From Ceratothoa steindachneri (Eukaryota > Arthropoda > Malacostraca > Isopoda > Cymothoidae): a DNA stretch of 64,000 nucleotides. Both the position numbers and the translations under genes were made by a program. Below, in pieces: positions 44,071-53,894 of the stretch. Below the pieces are notes generated by a model. It was not told the DNA's origin. It made no database searches and worked only from the letters and a program-made list of their open reading frames with translations. Every line of letters starts with the position of its first letter. Within the stretch, counting starts at the first letter, position 1. The stretch covers positions 152,396,306 to 152,460,305 of the forward strand of contig OZ018326.1 of assembly GCA_963969495.1 (NCBI GenBank), in the 5' to 3' direction.

Positions 44071-47000
44071 TCTCTGTTCTGGCTTGTGTGGATGTCTTTA
44101 GTGCTTACGGGTGGTTGACTTCCTTTTCCCGTTTCTTTTTCTCTTGAACTCGGCCTGGGATAATTCCACGAAGGTTTCACGATGGAAGGCAATACATTGG
44201 CTATGTAAGGCTTCTTCCACCGTTTCCTCTTCGCATTGGGCATCATAGTCCCATTTATAAAATTTCTTCTTTATGCCCACATTGATTTTATTTGTATCCC
44301 CATCCTTCGGGAATGGGAACTGCTCCAATGCGTATAGGAATAGGTTAATCCTATCTGCATCTATCTTCTTATTCTTAATCTTCTTTGCTTTTGTGGCTTT
44401 AGCTTCGCAGATAGAACCCTCTGAGTCCAAGGAGTCCGTGGTGTCGGGTGTCTCTTCTTCTTTCGGGTTCTCTGCGCTCTGTGCCTTTGGCTGGACTGTC
44501 TTGGTGGCAGTCATTCTCTCTTTCTTGGCCTCAATCCTGGGATCCGGCCTTCTTGCCTCTTTGCTAGTCTGTTTCGCTGTTTCTTCTTTGTTGTTGCTTG
44601 ACTCTTTTGGGACCATTTGCAACTGGAGCACGTCCCCCGATGGTGGGTTCTCGGGGAACCACATCTCACTCATGCCATTATTTGCCAGCATTTGGTTCAA
44701 TTCTTTGGCAAAAGTCCCGGGATTGGTTAGGTTTCTGACATGCGCATACAGTATGCATGTCAGTATCTTTGTCGAGTTTTCATTTTCTATTCTCAGGTAT
44801 GTTTTTCTCGCCTCTGTTTCAGTGAGGACTGCCTTCGCTGCCTGAGCATACGTCGTGTTTTGCCTCCTGTCTTGTTCTTGCTTCTTCTTCTGAACCTTGT
44901 TCTTGATTATTTCCTTTTTCAGAGGGCAGGCCATAGCCATGGAACGATGTCCCAGGCCGCAGTTGGCACACTTTTCCCTCGGGCTACTGCAGCTTTTCCA
45001 GTGGTGCCCCGCCTCGCTGCACCTCGAACATAGTTCTTGCGGTTCTGGACAGTCTTTAGTGGCGTGGCTCTCCATCTTATAACAGCGGAAGCAGAATTGA
45101 ACGGGAGTGAATTCCTCCCTTTCTATTTGCTCTCCGCTGATTTTAGCGTTGAAGAGCAGAAGCCCGCTCTCCTTAGCTTTTTGGGCCATTGTAGTGTCCG
45201 TGAATATAATTTTGAATACATGTGTGTATTCCGTATTCTCTTTTTTATTCCAAAATTTAATGACTTCAGCAACCTTAGCCTATGATTGGTTTTTGGCTAT
45301 CTCCTCTTTAATTTCATCTTTGGAATGCTGACCTATCCACGGGTCCAGCTTCCTACACACCACGCTTCTATGAGTTTGTATTTGAGGAGGAATTGCAGGC
45401 TGAAGGCCTATTTCACGCAGTGTTTCCACTGCTTCCTCCTTTGTGATTCCCTCCACGTCCTTCTCCTTTTCGCAGACCGCCACATAACCAGTGGGGACTT
45501 CGAGCAGGCGGAGCATGGCGATCTTCACTCTGTAGCCTGGTATCTTCAACTGCTTACTGGTCGTATCGATACCATGCTCAGTAATCAGTATGATGTCGGG
45601 ATCTAGCACACGGAATATGTTGCCGTACGCCGTGGCTTTTCCCTCCCATCCATTACTGTTGAGTGTTAATATCCTTAACCTGTTGTTTTGGCTTTCCATT
45701 CTCTGTTCTGGCTTGTGTGGATGTCTTTAGTGCTTACGGGTGGTTGACTTCCTTTTCCCGTTTCTTTTTCTCTTGAACTCGGCCTGGGATAATTCCACGA
45801 AGGTTTCACGATGGAAGGCAATACATTGGCTATGTAAGGCTTCTTCCACCGTTTCCTCTTCGCATTGGGCATCATAGTCCCATTTATAAAATTTCTTCTT
45901 TATGCCCACATTGATTTTATTTGTATCCCCATCCTTCGGGAATGGGAACTGCTCCAATGCGTATAGGAATAGGTTAATCCTATCTGCATCTATCTTCTTA
46001 TTCTTAATCTTCTTTGCTTTTGTGGCTTTAGCTTCGCAGATAGAACCCTCTGAGTCCAAGGAGTCCGTGGTGTCGGGTGTCTCTTCTTCTTTCGGGTTCT
46101 CTGCGCTCTGTGCCTTTGGCTGGACTGTCTTGGTGGCAGTCATTCTCTCTTTCTTGGCCTCAATCCTGGGATCCGGCCTTCTTGCCTCTTTGCTAGTCTG
46201 TTTCGCTGTTTCTTCTTTGTTGTTGCTTGACTCTTTTGGGACCATTTGCAACTGGAGCACGTCCCCCGATGGTGGGTTCTCGGGGAACCACATCTCACTC
46301 ATGCCATTATTTGCCAGCATTTGGTTCAATTCTTTGGCAAAAGTCCCGGGATTGGTTAGGTTTCTGACATGCGCATACAGTATGCATGTCAGTATCTTTG
46401 TCGAGTTTTCATTTTCTATTCTCAGGTATGTTTTTCTCGCCTCTGTTTCAGTGAGGACTGCCTTCGCTGCCTGAGCATACGTCGTGTTTTGCCTCCTGTC
46501 TTGTTCTTGCTTCTTCTTCTGAACCTTGTTCTTGATTATTTCCTTTTTCAGAGGGCAGGCCATAGCCATGGAACGATGTCCCAGGCCGCAGTTGGCACAC
46601 TTTTCCCTCGGGCTACTGCAGCTTTTCCAGTGGTGCCCCGCCTCGCTGCACCTCGAACATAGTTCTTGCGGTTCTGGACAGTCTTTAGTGGCGTGGCTCT
46701 CCATCTTATAACAGCGGAAGCAGAATTGAACGGGAGTGAATTCCTCCCTTTCTATTTGCTCTCCGCTGATTTTAGCGTTGAAGAGCAGAAGCCCGCTCTC
46801 CTTAGCTTTTTGGGCCATTGTAGTGTCCGTGAATATAATTTTGAATACATGTGTGTATTCCGTATTCTCTTTTTTATTCCAAAATTTAATGACTTCAGCA
46901 ACCTTAGCCTATGATTGGTTTTTGGCTATCTCCTCTTTAATTTCATCTTTGGAATGCTGACCTATCCACGGGTCCAGCTTCCTACACACCACGCTTCTAT

Positions 47001-47156
47001 GAGTTTGTATTTGAGGAGGAATTGCAGGCTGAAGGCCTATTTCACGCAGTGTTTCCACTGCTTCCTCCTTTGTGATTCCCTCCACGTCCTTCTCCTTTTC
47101 GCAGACCGCCACATAACCAGTGGGGACTTCGAGCAGGCGGAGCATGGCGATCTTCA
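43899..47156 (-). repeat. Perfect tandem duplication, unit 1629 bp
   Basis: 43899-45527 and 45528-47156 appear identical: the 363-residue ORFs within them (45189-44098 and 46818-45727) do not differ at any residue, and the same TAG occurs in both. The unit spans the first part of ORF2 and most of ORF1. A TCA at both breakpoints suggests microhomology. Either a very recent duplication or an assembly error. Confidence 0.85.
44098..45699 (-). pseudogene. ORF2-ORF1 fusion and second ORF1 copy created by the duplication
   Basis: At the junction (45527/45528) the first 58 codons of ORF2, MESQNNRL to QLKIPGYRV, run in frame into ORF1 at KIAMLRLLEVPTGYV. This chimeric frame (45699-45280) is 139 codons long and ends at the TAG inherited from N2 ORF1. 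The remainder of ORF1, 45189-44098, is open with its three zinc knuckles and basic C-terminus. ORF2 starts 28 bases further on at 44070. The fusion is a by-product, with no sign of selection. Confidence 0.75.
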
Positions 47157-47253
47157 GTTTCCCGAAGACCACCTCAAACACCTTCTCCCGTGTTGGCCTA
47201 ACGCTACCACTGATGATGCGTAGCGGGATCTTTGTCGTCCCATTAGGCTCCAT
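45727..47253 (-). pseudogene. ORF1 of N2: Gag-like protein with one nonsense codon
   Basis: 508 codons, starting MEPNGTTKIPLRIISG. A TAG at about 46908 (NQS-stop-AKVAEV) replaces the TGG of N3 (NQSWAKVAEV). The rest is equivalent to N3 ORF1: zinc knuckles CFRCYKMESHATKDC, CSRCSEAGHHWKSC and CANCGLGHRSMAMAC, a long charged region and a basic end (KRKRNGKRKS). It otherwise differs from N3 by a few percent of residues. Confidence 0.8.
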
Positions 47254-48055
47254 TTCCCCCTCGGGGGGAGGGCCCTTGGGCCGCTTTTCTTCCTGTTATC
47301 TGTTCATCTTTTGATAATCCTTTTAGTCTTCAATAATGATCCTTGTTCTTGGCGAATTTGACGATTTGTTGCTTGGGTTTGTTTATTGCGGGCAGCCCCC
47401 TCCCCCCCATTGCAGGAGAACGTCGGCGAACATGAACTGTGGGATGGAGTGGATGAATGGTGGATGAATGTACCCGGGGAGGCCCCTCAGACGGATGATA
47501 TGTGGCGGACTTAATGATGGGTGGTGATTGAATCAACTACCACCACCCGGGGGTGCCGCCCCGTCTGGGGTTTGGTTATCGATGCTGCTTCCAACTTGCA
47601 CAGGGACGGTTGTATGTCCCCCTGTGATCTTGGCCGGAAACTACCCTCAGAGATTAGAGCGAACTCTTCCCCAAAGCTTTCAGCATCGCCTCGTAACCGG
47701 GCGTTCTCTTCCGTAGAGTTCTACAGTGGGCTAATCCTCAAACCTGCTTCCCTTTACGTCCCCAATTATGTCTATCAAAGTGGACGGACATAGTTGGGGC
47801 GAGAATAATGAGTGTCAGTTCAGTTCGCCTCAGTCCCCCTGTTCCGGGGGGGGGGGGGACTGCAAGGGGACTTAGCCAGACATTTGTCGTCTGTGTGCCA
47901 CTCTTCTAAAGGTTGTTATTTTGCTCCCCGTAAGGAGTTGGCAAAGCTGGTTGGCGTTTTCAAATTTGCCCTTGGCTTTACCGCCTTTGCCGGCTACGAC
48001 TTCTTGCAGAGCGTAAATATTTCAAACTTTTCTTCTTCCAAGTCCCTACAAAATT
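47254..48055 (-). other. 5' UTR of N2
   Basis: GC-rich, with a run of about 13 G on + near 47846 and inverted repeats such as CCCCAATTATGTC/GACATAGTTGGGG near 47760-47797. It is almost identical to 52946-53751 of N3. The N1-type eight-copy motif is absent. The 5' end (minus strand) reads TTTTGTAGGGAC. Confidence 0.65.
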
Positions 48056-48634
48056 TTGATTTGATTTGATGTAAGAAGCATGAAAAAGTGTAGTAGGTAT
48101 ATAAAGATAAAAAGATGGGTTGAGAATTGCCCTGGTGTAGAGGGCTCCTCACCGGTTTGTCCATTTCTTGTACTATCTATCTCTTCTCCTTATTCGTTTC
48201 TGATACTTTTCTTAATCTTTTTCTTTATTTATTTATATGTGTTTGTTTTAATATATATATTCTTTTTTATATACTTATTTATATATTTATTTATTTATTT
48301 TTATTTTTATTTTTTTTTATTTATTTTATTTTTTTTTTAATTTATTTATTTATTTATTTTATTTATTTTTTTTTTATTTTTTTTTTTTTTTAACTATAAT
48401 TAGGTAAAATAAATAGCTATACTATTTCCTCCGTCGTGGCTTTCAAGCCTTTCAAGTTTATTGTTTGCTTTTGCAATCTTATGTTACTTTTTGTAATTAA
48501 ACAATTTGTATCTGTCTTGCCGGGGGTTTTAGTTCTGAATATTGGTTTGTCACATTTGGGTTCGATGGGCACTACGCCTCTCTACTCTTCGCTTTCTTCT
48601 TCTTCCGTGTTTTTTGTTGAATTCAATCTTTTGG
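48056..48634 (-). other. 3' UTR and pentanucleotide tail of N3
   Basis: Like the N2 3' UTR but with a longer low-complexity tract of T and A (48225-48395). The tail on + is (TTTGA)n rather than (TTGA)n. Confidence 0.65.
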
Positions 48635-51391
48635 TTACGTATAGAGACCAACTATTCGATCTCTGGAGCAGTTCCTTCCACTCGGGAAGAGGGATTTTCT
48701 AGTAACCCGTTCTCTTACTGCTCTCGGTATATCTATGTTTTGATTCAAATTCGGGAGTATTTCTTCTTCGATTTTGTCCCAGGTCTTACTCCCTAGCCTT
48801 TGGAGTTTTACATTCAGAGGGGTTAGTCCTGCTCTTGCGTGCAGGACTGTCTGCTGAATGTAGTCCGTCCTTTTCGCTCCAGCTATAAGCAGGGCTGCTT
48901 TGTTCTGCACTCTCTGCATTTGTCTGAGAGAGGTGGAACTCACAGCCTGCATGACCACTGCCGGGTACACTAATGTTGAGCGCACCAGAGCAGTGTATAG
49001 CTTTTTAAGGTTTTTGGAGCTGAGGTTTTTAAACCTATACAGTTTGCCAAGCTGTATTTTGGCTAGGGAGATTCTGTCATTGATGTGACCAATGTACCCT
49101 GTGGAGGTAAATTGAAGACCCAGGACTTTTCCTTTGTTACCATATGGGTAAACTTCGCCATTTACTCTGACATCCACACGTTTGCGGCGGTTAATTGGTA
49201 GGATCTGGAACTTTTGGCGGTTGGTCTTGATTTTCCACATACGTTCATATCGATTGATGTTTTCGATTTCGATGGCTGTCTGCCTTGCTTGATATCCGGC
49301 GTGCTTGTAATAGCTGGGGACGATTTGCGTGATGTCATCTGCAAACTGCAGGTACATCACATCCTCCCCTACCGGATCAGGTAAGTCCAGTGTGTACAGA
49401 AGGTACAGCAGCGGACTCAGACAGCCACCCTGTGGAACACCCGCCTCAAGTTGAAACTCGGGTCCTCTGTAGCCCTCGATGGAAATTCGGGCTTTTCTAC
49501 TCATGATGTAGTTGCAGAGGACCCTCTCCAGGGTAGGGTTCAGCTGGAGGCTTAGGATCTTGTGTTGTAAGCCTCGCAGCCAAACCTTATCGAAGGCCTT
49601 TTGCACATCTCGCATCACCACGTCTACGTATTTCTTCTCGGCCTTACATCGGGCAAGCTTTTCAGTGAGAAGGGCAAGGGCAGTATCCGTCCCCCTTCTC
49701 TTGCGAAACCCGTGTTGCTGAGAGCTGTGGGCTTCTAGCTCGGTTAGTTGGTCTTGTAACCTGTTAGCCAGAAGCTTCTCGTAGACTTTACCTATTATCT
49801 CCAGGAGGGATATTGGCCTGTAGTCCACCAGTTGATCAGGCTTCCTCCCTTTGGGTATAAAGATAATTTTAGCTATCTTTAGCCCGTCTGGGAAGTAGCC
49901 CGTATTTAGGGAAGCATTGTAGATGTTTGTAATTCCCTGAATGATCTGCCGGGGGGCATGTACCAAATTATTTCTGGTGATGCCCGTCCAGCCTGGTGCC
50001 TTCTGTTTGAAGGTTTTAATGACCGCCATGACCTCTTCCGGTGTAGTTGGTCGGCCATGGTCTACCATATTCCTCCCTTCGTCGACATAGGCATGTGGTA
50101 TAGTTCGATGCACATTCTGATTTAGTTCTTCCATCAGTTGGCCTTCGAATTCCTGGTCGAATTCCGCATTTTCCTCTGGTGTTATCCTGAAGATATTTTG
50201 CCAGAAGTTGCGGAATCTATCCTCCAATTCCGCCGGGTCCTCCAAGTAGTCATCGCCCTCCTTAATGCGGGTCTTTTCTCTACTTGTCAGACCTTTCAAC
50301 TTGTTCACAAGTCGCCAGAACACATCGGGTCGAACTTCGCTGTCAACTTTCTCAATCAGACTGTCCCAGACTTCAGCCTGTTGCTGGTTGATAGCCTGCT
50401 TAAGTTCTTCACTCAGGCGTCTTAGTAGCGTTGTTCTTTCCCGATTAACACCCTCTCTCCTCGTTTCTTCATACACCTTCCTGTGCACTCTAGCGATCTC
50501 TCTCATTTCCTCAGACCATCTGGGTTGGGGGAGAGTTTTGTACCTTTTCATTGGTACACTCTCGCGATCTGCTTCGATGATGCGGGCAGTAATCGCTTCC
50601 AACTCCTCGTCGATCCTCTCCAGACTCGCTCCGTCGAGGCCCACTGGTACATAGCTGGCAAGGTTTTCCTTGTAGCGTTCCCAGTTGGCCGAAGCATAGC
50701 TTTTCCGAAGTGGTATCGGGAGCTGAATTGGTGCAAGAGAAATGGTCGTCAAGATCGGTATGTGATCACTGGGTATTGTCGGGCCCGGCTCACTACGGTG
50801 ATTGAAAGGGAAGCCATCACTTGTCATGATTATGTCAGGTTTCGTAGCGGACCTTACGGTGAAATAGGTTGGAAAATCCGGTCCTATACGCTGAATGTTC
50901 TTCCTTCTCATAATCATTTCCAAGTTGTGACCTCTTTCGTTTGTGTTCACGTAGCCAGCCGTTCGGCATCTGGCGTTGAGGTCTCCCCCAAGGAATACCA
51001 TTCTGCCGTGGCCAAACAGGGTGTAGAAGTTCGTCAGAGGGAGGTATCTGCGTCGAGGTGGTTGGTATGCCGCCGCTATTATGAGCTTGCCTACTAACGT
51101 ATGCAGCTCTACCGCCACGAAGGATTCGTCCATGTCTGGAAGACGTTTGAACGACAAGTTCCTCCTGACGGCGATGGCAACACCGTCATACCTCTCTTGA
51201 GAATGGTTCTTTGATATTACTCTGTAGCCTGGTATCTTCAACTGCTTACTGGTCGTATCGATACCATGCTCAGTAATCAGTATGATGTCGGGATCTAGCA
51301 CACGGAATATGTTTCCGTACGCCGTGGCTTTCCCCTCCCATCCATTACTGTTGAGTGTTAATATCCTTAACTTGTTGTTTTGGTTTTCCAT
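48635..51391 (-). CDS. N3 ORF2: endonuclease and reverse transcriptase, 918 aa
   Basis: Open from ATG 51391 to TAA. The N-terminal endonuclease (about residues 1-230) nicks the target. Its blocks are LTLNSNGWEGKA, DIILITEHG with the catalytic Glu near 40, GGDLNARCRTAGY near 137, and SDHIPI with Asp-His near 210. A charged linker follows, then RT (about 480-760): FIPKGRKPDQLVDYRPISLL, SQQHGFRKRRGTDTALA, DVQKAFDKVWLRGL (Asp), AGVPQGGCLSPLLYL near 655 and LQFADDITQI near 684 with the catalytic Asp pair. The thumb and a C-terminal region without RNase H or obvious CCHC run to VGLYT. Every expected catalytic residue is visible. It starts 27 bases after the ORF1 stop, so translation probably uses reinitiation. 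It would act in target-primed reverse transcription in the nucleus. Confidence 0.9.
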   Translation of the reverse strand: MENQNNKLRILTLNSNGWEGKATAYGNIFRVLDPDIILITEHGIDTTSKQLKIPGYRVISKNHSQERYDGVAIAVRRNLSFKRLPDMDESFVAVELHTLVGKLIIAAAYQPPRRRYLPLTNFYTLFGHGRMVFLGGDLNARCRTAGYVNTNERGHNLEMIMRRKNIQRIGPDFPTYFTVRSATKPDIIMTSDGFPFNHRSEPGPTIPSDHIPILTTISLAPIQLPIPLRKSYASANWERYKENLASYVPVGLDGASLERIDEELEAITARIIEADRESVPMKRYKTLPQPRWSEEMREIARVHRKVYEETRREGVNRERTTLLRRLSEELKQAINQQQAEVWDSLIEKVDSEVRPDVFWRLVNKLKGLTSREKTRIKEGDDYLEDPAELEDRFRNFWQNIFRITPEENAEFDQEFEGQLMEELNQNVHRTIPHAYVDEGRNMVDHGRPTTPEEVMAVIKTFKQKAPGWTGITRNNLVHAPRQIIQGITNIYNASLNTGYFPDGLKIAKIIFIPKGRKPDQLVDYRPISLLEIIGKVYEKLLANRLQDQLTELEAHSSQQHGFRKRRGTDTALALLTEKLARCKAEKKYVDVVMRDVQKAFDKVWLRGLQHKILSLQLNPTLERVLCNYIMSRKARISIEGYRGPEFQLEAGVPQGGCLSPLLYLLYTLDLPDPVGEDVMYLQFADDITQIVPSYYKHAGYQARQTAIEIENINRYERMWKIKTNRQKFQILPINRRKRVDVRVNGEVYPYGNKGKVLGLQFTSTGYIGHINDRISLAKIQLGKLYRFKNLSSKNLKKLYTALVRSTLVYPAVVMQAVSSTSLRQMQRVQNKAALLIAGAKRTDYIQQTVLHARAGLTPLNVKLQRLGSKTWDKIEEEILPNLNQNIDIPRAVRERVTRKSLFPSGRNCSRDRIVGLYT

Positions 51392-51418
51392 TCTCTGTTC
51401 TGGCTTGTGTGGATGTCT

Positions 51419-52945
51419 TTAGTGCTTACGGGTGGTTGACTTCCTTTTCCCGTTTCTCTTTCTCTTAAACTCGGCCTGAGATAATTCCACGAAGGTTTCA
51501 CGATGGAAGGCAATACATTGACTATGTAAGGCTTCTTCCACCGTTTCCTCTTCGCATTGGGCATCATAGTCCCATTTGTAAAAATTTTTCTTTATGCCCA
51601 CGTTGATCTTATTTGTATCCCCATCCTTCGGGAATGGGAACTGCTCCGATGCGTATAGGTATAGGTTAATCCTATCTGCATCAATCTTCTTATTCTTAAT
51701 CTTTTTAGCTTTTGTGGCTTTAGCTTCGCAGATAGAACCCTCTGAGTCCGAGGAGTCCGTGGTGTCGGGTGACTCTTCTACTTTCGGGTTCTCTGCGTTC
51801 TGTGCCTTTGGCTGGACTGTCTTGGTGGCAGCTATTCTCTCTTTCTTGGCCTCGATCCTGGGATCCGGCCTTTTTGCCTCTTTGCTAGTCTGTTTCGCTG
51901 CTTCTTCTTTGTTGTTGCTTGGCTCTTTTGGGACCATTTGCAACTGAAGCACGTCCCCCGATGGTGGGTTCTCGGGGAACCACATTTCACTCATTCCATT
52001 TTTTGCCAGCATCTGGTTCAGTTCTTTGGCAAAAGTCCCGGGATTGGTTAGATTTCTGACATGCGCATACAGAATGCATGTCAGAATCTTTGTCGAGTTC
52101 TCGTTTTCTATTCTCAGGTATGTTTTTCTCGCCTCTGTTTCAGTGAGGACTGCTTTCGCTGCCTGGGCATAAGTAGTGTTTTTCCTCCTGTCTTGATCTT
52201 CCTTCTTCTTCTGGACCTTGTTCTTTATTATTTCCTTTTTCAGAGGGCAGGCCATAGCCATGGCACGATGTCCCAGGCCACAATTGGCACACTTTTCCCT
52301 CGGGCTACTGCAGCTTTTCCAATGGTGCCCCGCCTCGCTGCACCTCGAACACAGTTCTTGCGGTTCTGGGCAGTCTTTCGTGGCGTGGCTCTCCATCTTA
52401 TAACAGCGGAAGCAGAATTGAACGGGAGTGAATTCCTCCCTTTCTATTTGCTCTCCGCTGATTTTAGCGTTGAAGAGCAGAAGCCCGCTCTCCTTAGCTT
52501 TTTGTGCCATTGCAGTGTCCGTAAATATGATTTTAAATACATGTGTGTATTCAGTATTCTCTTTCTTGTTCCAGAACTTAATTACTTCAGCAACTTTAGC
52601 CCACGATTGGTTTTTGGCTATCTCTTCTTTAATTTCATCTTTGGAATGCTGACCTATCCACGGGTCCAGCTTCCTACACACCACGCTTCTATGGGTTTGA
52701 ATTTGAGGAGGAATTGCAGGCTGAAGGCCTATTTCACGCAGTGTTTCCACTGCTTCCTCCTTTGTGATTCCCTCCACGTCCTTCTCCTTTTCGCAGACCG
52801 CCACATAACCAGTGGGGACTTCGAGCAGGCGGAGCATGGCGATCTTCAGTTTCCCGAAGACCACCTCAAACACCTTCTCCCGTGTTGGCCTAACGCTACC
52901 ACTGATGATGCGTAGCGGGATCTTTGTCGTCCCATTAGGCTTCAT
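51419..52945 (-). CDS. N3 ORF1: Gag-like RNA-binding protein, 508 aa
   Basis: Open from ATG 52945 (MKPNGTTKIPLRIISG) to TAA 51419. Residues 1-165 form a folded region with HRSVVCRKLDPWIGQ and HVFKIIFTDTAMAQKAKESG. Three zinc knuckles lie at about 180-240: CFRCYKMESHATKDC, CSRCSEAGHHWKSC and CANCGLGHRAMAMAC. A lysine-rich coiled stretch (about 245-275) and a second small region, ILTCILYAHVRNLTNPGTF, follow. A low-complexity acidic and lysine-rich part, a final compact region around FYKWDYDAQCEEETVEEAL and the basic tail KRKRNGKRKSTTRKH close it. The role is binding element RNA into a particle. Neighbour and order with ORF2 are as expected. Confidence 0.9.
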   Translation of the reverse strand: MKPNGTTKIPLRIISGSVRPTREKVFEVVFGKLKIAMLRLLEVPTGYVAVCEKEKDVEGITKEEAVETLREIGLQPAIPPQIQTHRSVVCRKLDPWIGQHSKDEIKEEIAKNQSWAKVAEVIKFWNKKENTEYTHVFKIIFTDTAMAQKAKESGLLLFNAKISGEQIEREEFTPVQFCFRCYKMESHATKDCPEPQELCSRCSEAGHHWKSCSSPREKCANCGLGHRAMAMACPLKKEIIKNKVQKKKEDQDRRKNTTYAQAAKAVLTETEARKTYLRIENENSTKILTCILYAHVRNLTNPGTFAKELNQMLAKNGMSEMWFPENPPSGDVLQLQMVPKEPSNNKEEAAKQTSKEAKRPDPRIEAKKERIAATKTVQPKAQNAENPKVEESPDTTDSSDSEGSICEAKATKAKKIKNKKIDADRINLYLYASEQFPFPKDGDTNKINVGIKKNFYKWDYDAQCEEETVEEALHSQCIAFHRETFVELSQAEFKRKRNGKRKSTTRKH

Positions 52946-53751
52946 TTTCCCCTCTGGGGGGGGGGGCCCTTGGGCCGCTTTTCTTCCTGTTATCTGTTCT
53001 TCTTTTGATAATCCTTTTAGTCTTCAATAATGATCCTTGTTCTTGGCGAATTTGACTATTAGTTGCTTGGGTTTGTTTATTGCGGGCAGCCCCCTCCCCC
53101 CCCATTGCAGGAGAACGTCGGCGAACATGAACTGTGGGATGGAGTGGATGAATGGTGGATGAATGTACCCGGGGAGGCCCCTCAGACGGATGATATGTGG
53201 CGGACTTAATGATGGGTGGTGATTGAATCAACTACCACCACCCGGGGGTGCCGCCCCGTCTGGGGTTTGGTTATCGATGCTGCTTCCAACTTGCACAGGG
53301 ACGGTTGTATGTTCCCCTGTGATCTTGGCCGGAAACTACCCTCAGAGATTAGAGCGAACTCTTCCCCAAAGCTTTCAGCATCGCCTCGTAACCGGGCGTT
53401 CTCTTCCGTAGAGTTCTACAGTGGGCTAATCCTCAAACCTGCTTCCCTTTACGTCCCCAATTATGTCTATCAAAGTGGACGGACATAGTTGGGGCGAGAA
53501 TAATGAGTGTCAGTTCAGTTCGCCTCAGTCCCCCTGTTCCGGGGGGGGGGGGGACTGCAAGGGGACTTAGCCAGACATTTGTCGTCTGTGTGCCACTCTT
53601 CTAAATGATGTTATTTTGCTCCCCGTAAGGAGTTGGCAAATCTGGTAGGCGTTTCACAAATTGCCCTTGGCTTTACCGCCTTTGCCGGCTACGACTTCTT
53701 GCAGAGCGTAAATTTTTCCAACTTTTCTTCTTCCAAGTCCCCTGCAAAATA
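52946..53751 (-). other. 5' UTR of N3, probable internal promoter region
   Basis: About 800 bases, GC-rich at the ORF1 side, with a 13-G run near 53538 and a GGGG-loop-CCCC type inverted repeat near 53458-53496. On the minus strand it starts TTTTGCAGGGGACTTGG. Non-LTR elements carry their promoter here, but no motif is certain. Confidence 0.55.
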
Positions 53752-53894
53752 TCTTTGCTTCCCCCGCCTTTCACTCTTCCTCTCCCCGAATTAACCACTG
53801 TCTTCAAGTTTCCGGGTCTCCTTATCCTACTCCCAGCTTCTTTTTTTTCACCGCAATCTTTTATATTGAGCACAATGCATTACTCTCAAACACA

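Larger units (their letters stand above)
40807..48055 (-). mobile_element. Non-LTR retrotransposon N2, near-intact with internal tandem duplication
   Basis: Minus-strand element joined directly to the 5' end of N1. 5' UTR 48055-47254, ORF1 47253-45727, a duplicated 1629-bp block, ORF2 44070-41314, 3' UTR to about 40807 ending in a TTGA tetranucleotide repeat (ATTGATTGATTGATTGATG on +). It is very similar to N3 throughout. The lesions are one nonsense codon in ORF1, one in ORF2, and the duplication. Confidence 0.8.
48056..53751 (-). mobile_element. Non-LTR retrotransposon N3, apparently intact
   Basis: 5.7 kb on minus: 5' UTR 53751-52946, ORF1 52945-51419, 27-bp gap, ORF2 51391-48635, 3' UTR ending in TTTGATTTGATTTGATG (+). 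Both ORFs are uninterrupted. Its 3' end abuts the 5' end of N2. It belongs to the I/Jockey superfamily by layout, without RNase H; the clade (Nimb-like is one possibility) needs a tree. Confidence 0.85.

Noticed and set aside
44273..44845. 190-codon + ORF (repeated at 45902-46474)
   Set aside because: Antisense shadow of the Gag-like ORF1 of element N2, with hydrophobic low-complexity translation.
52061..52915. 284-codon + ORF
   Set aside because: Antisense shadow of the intact ORF1 of N3, which has zinc knuckles and the right neighbours.
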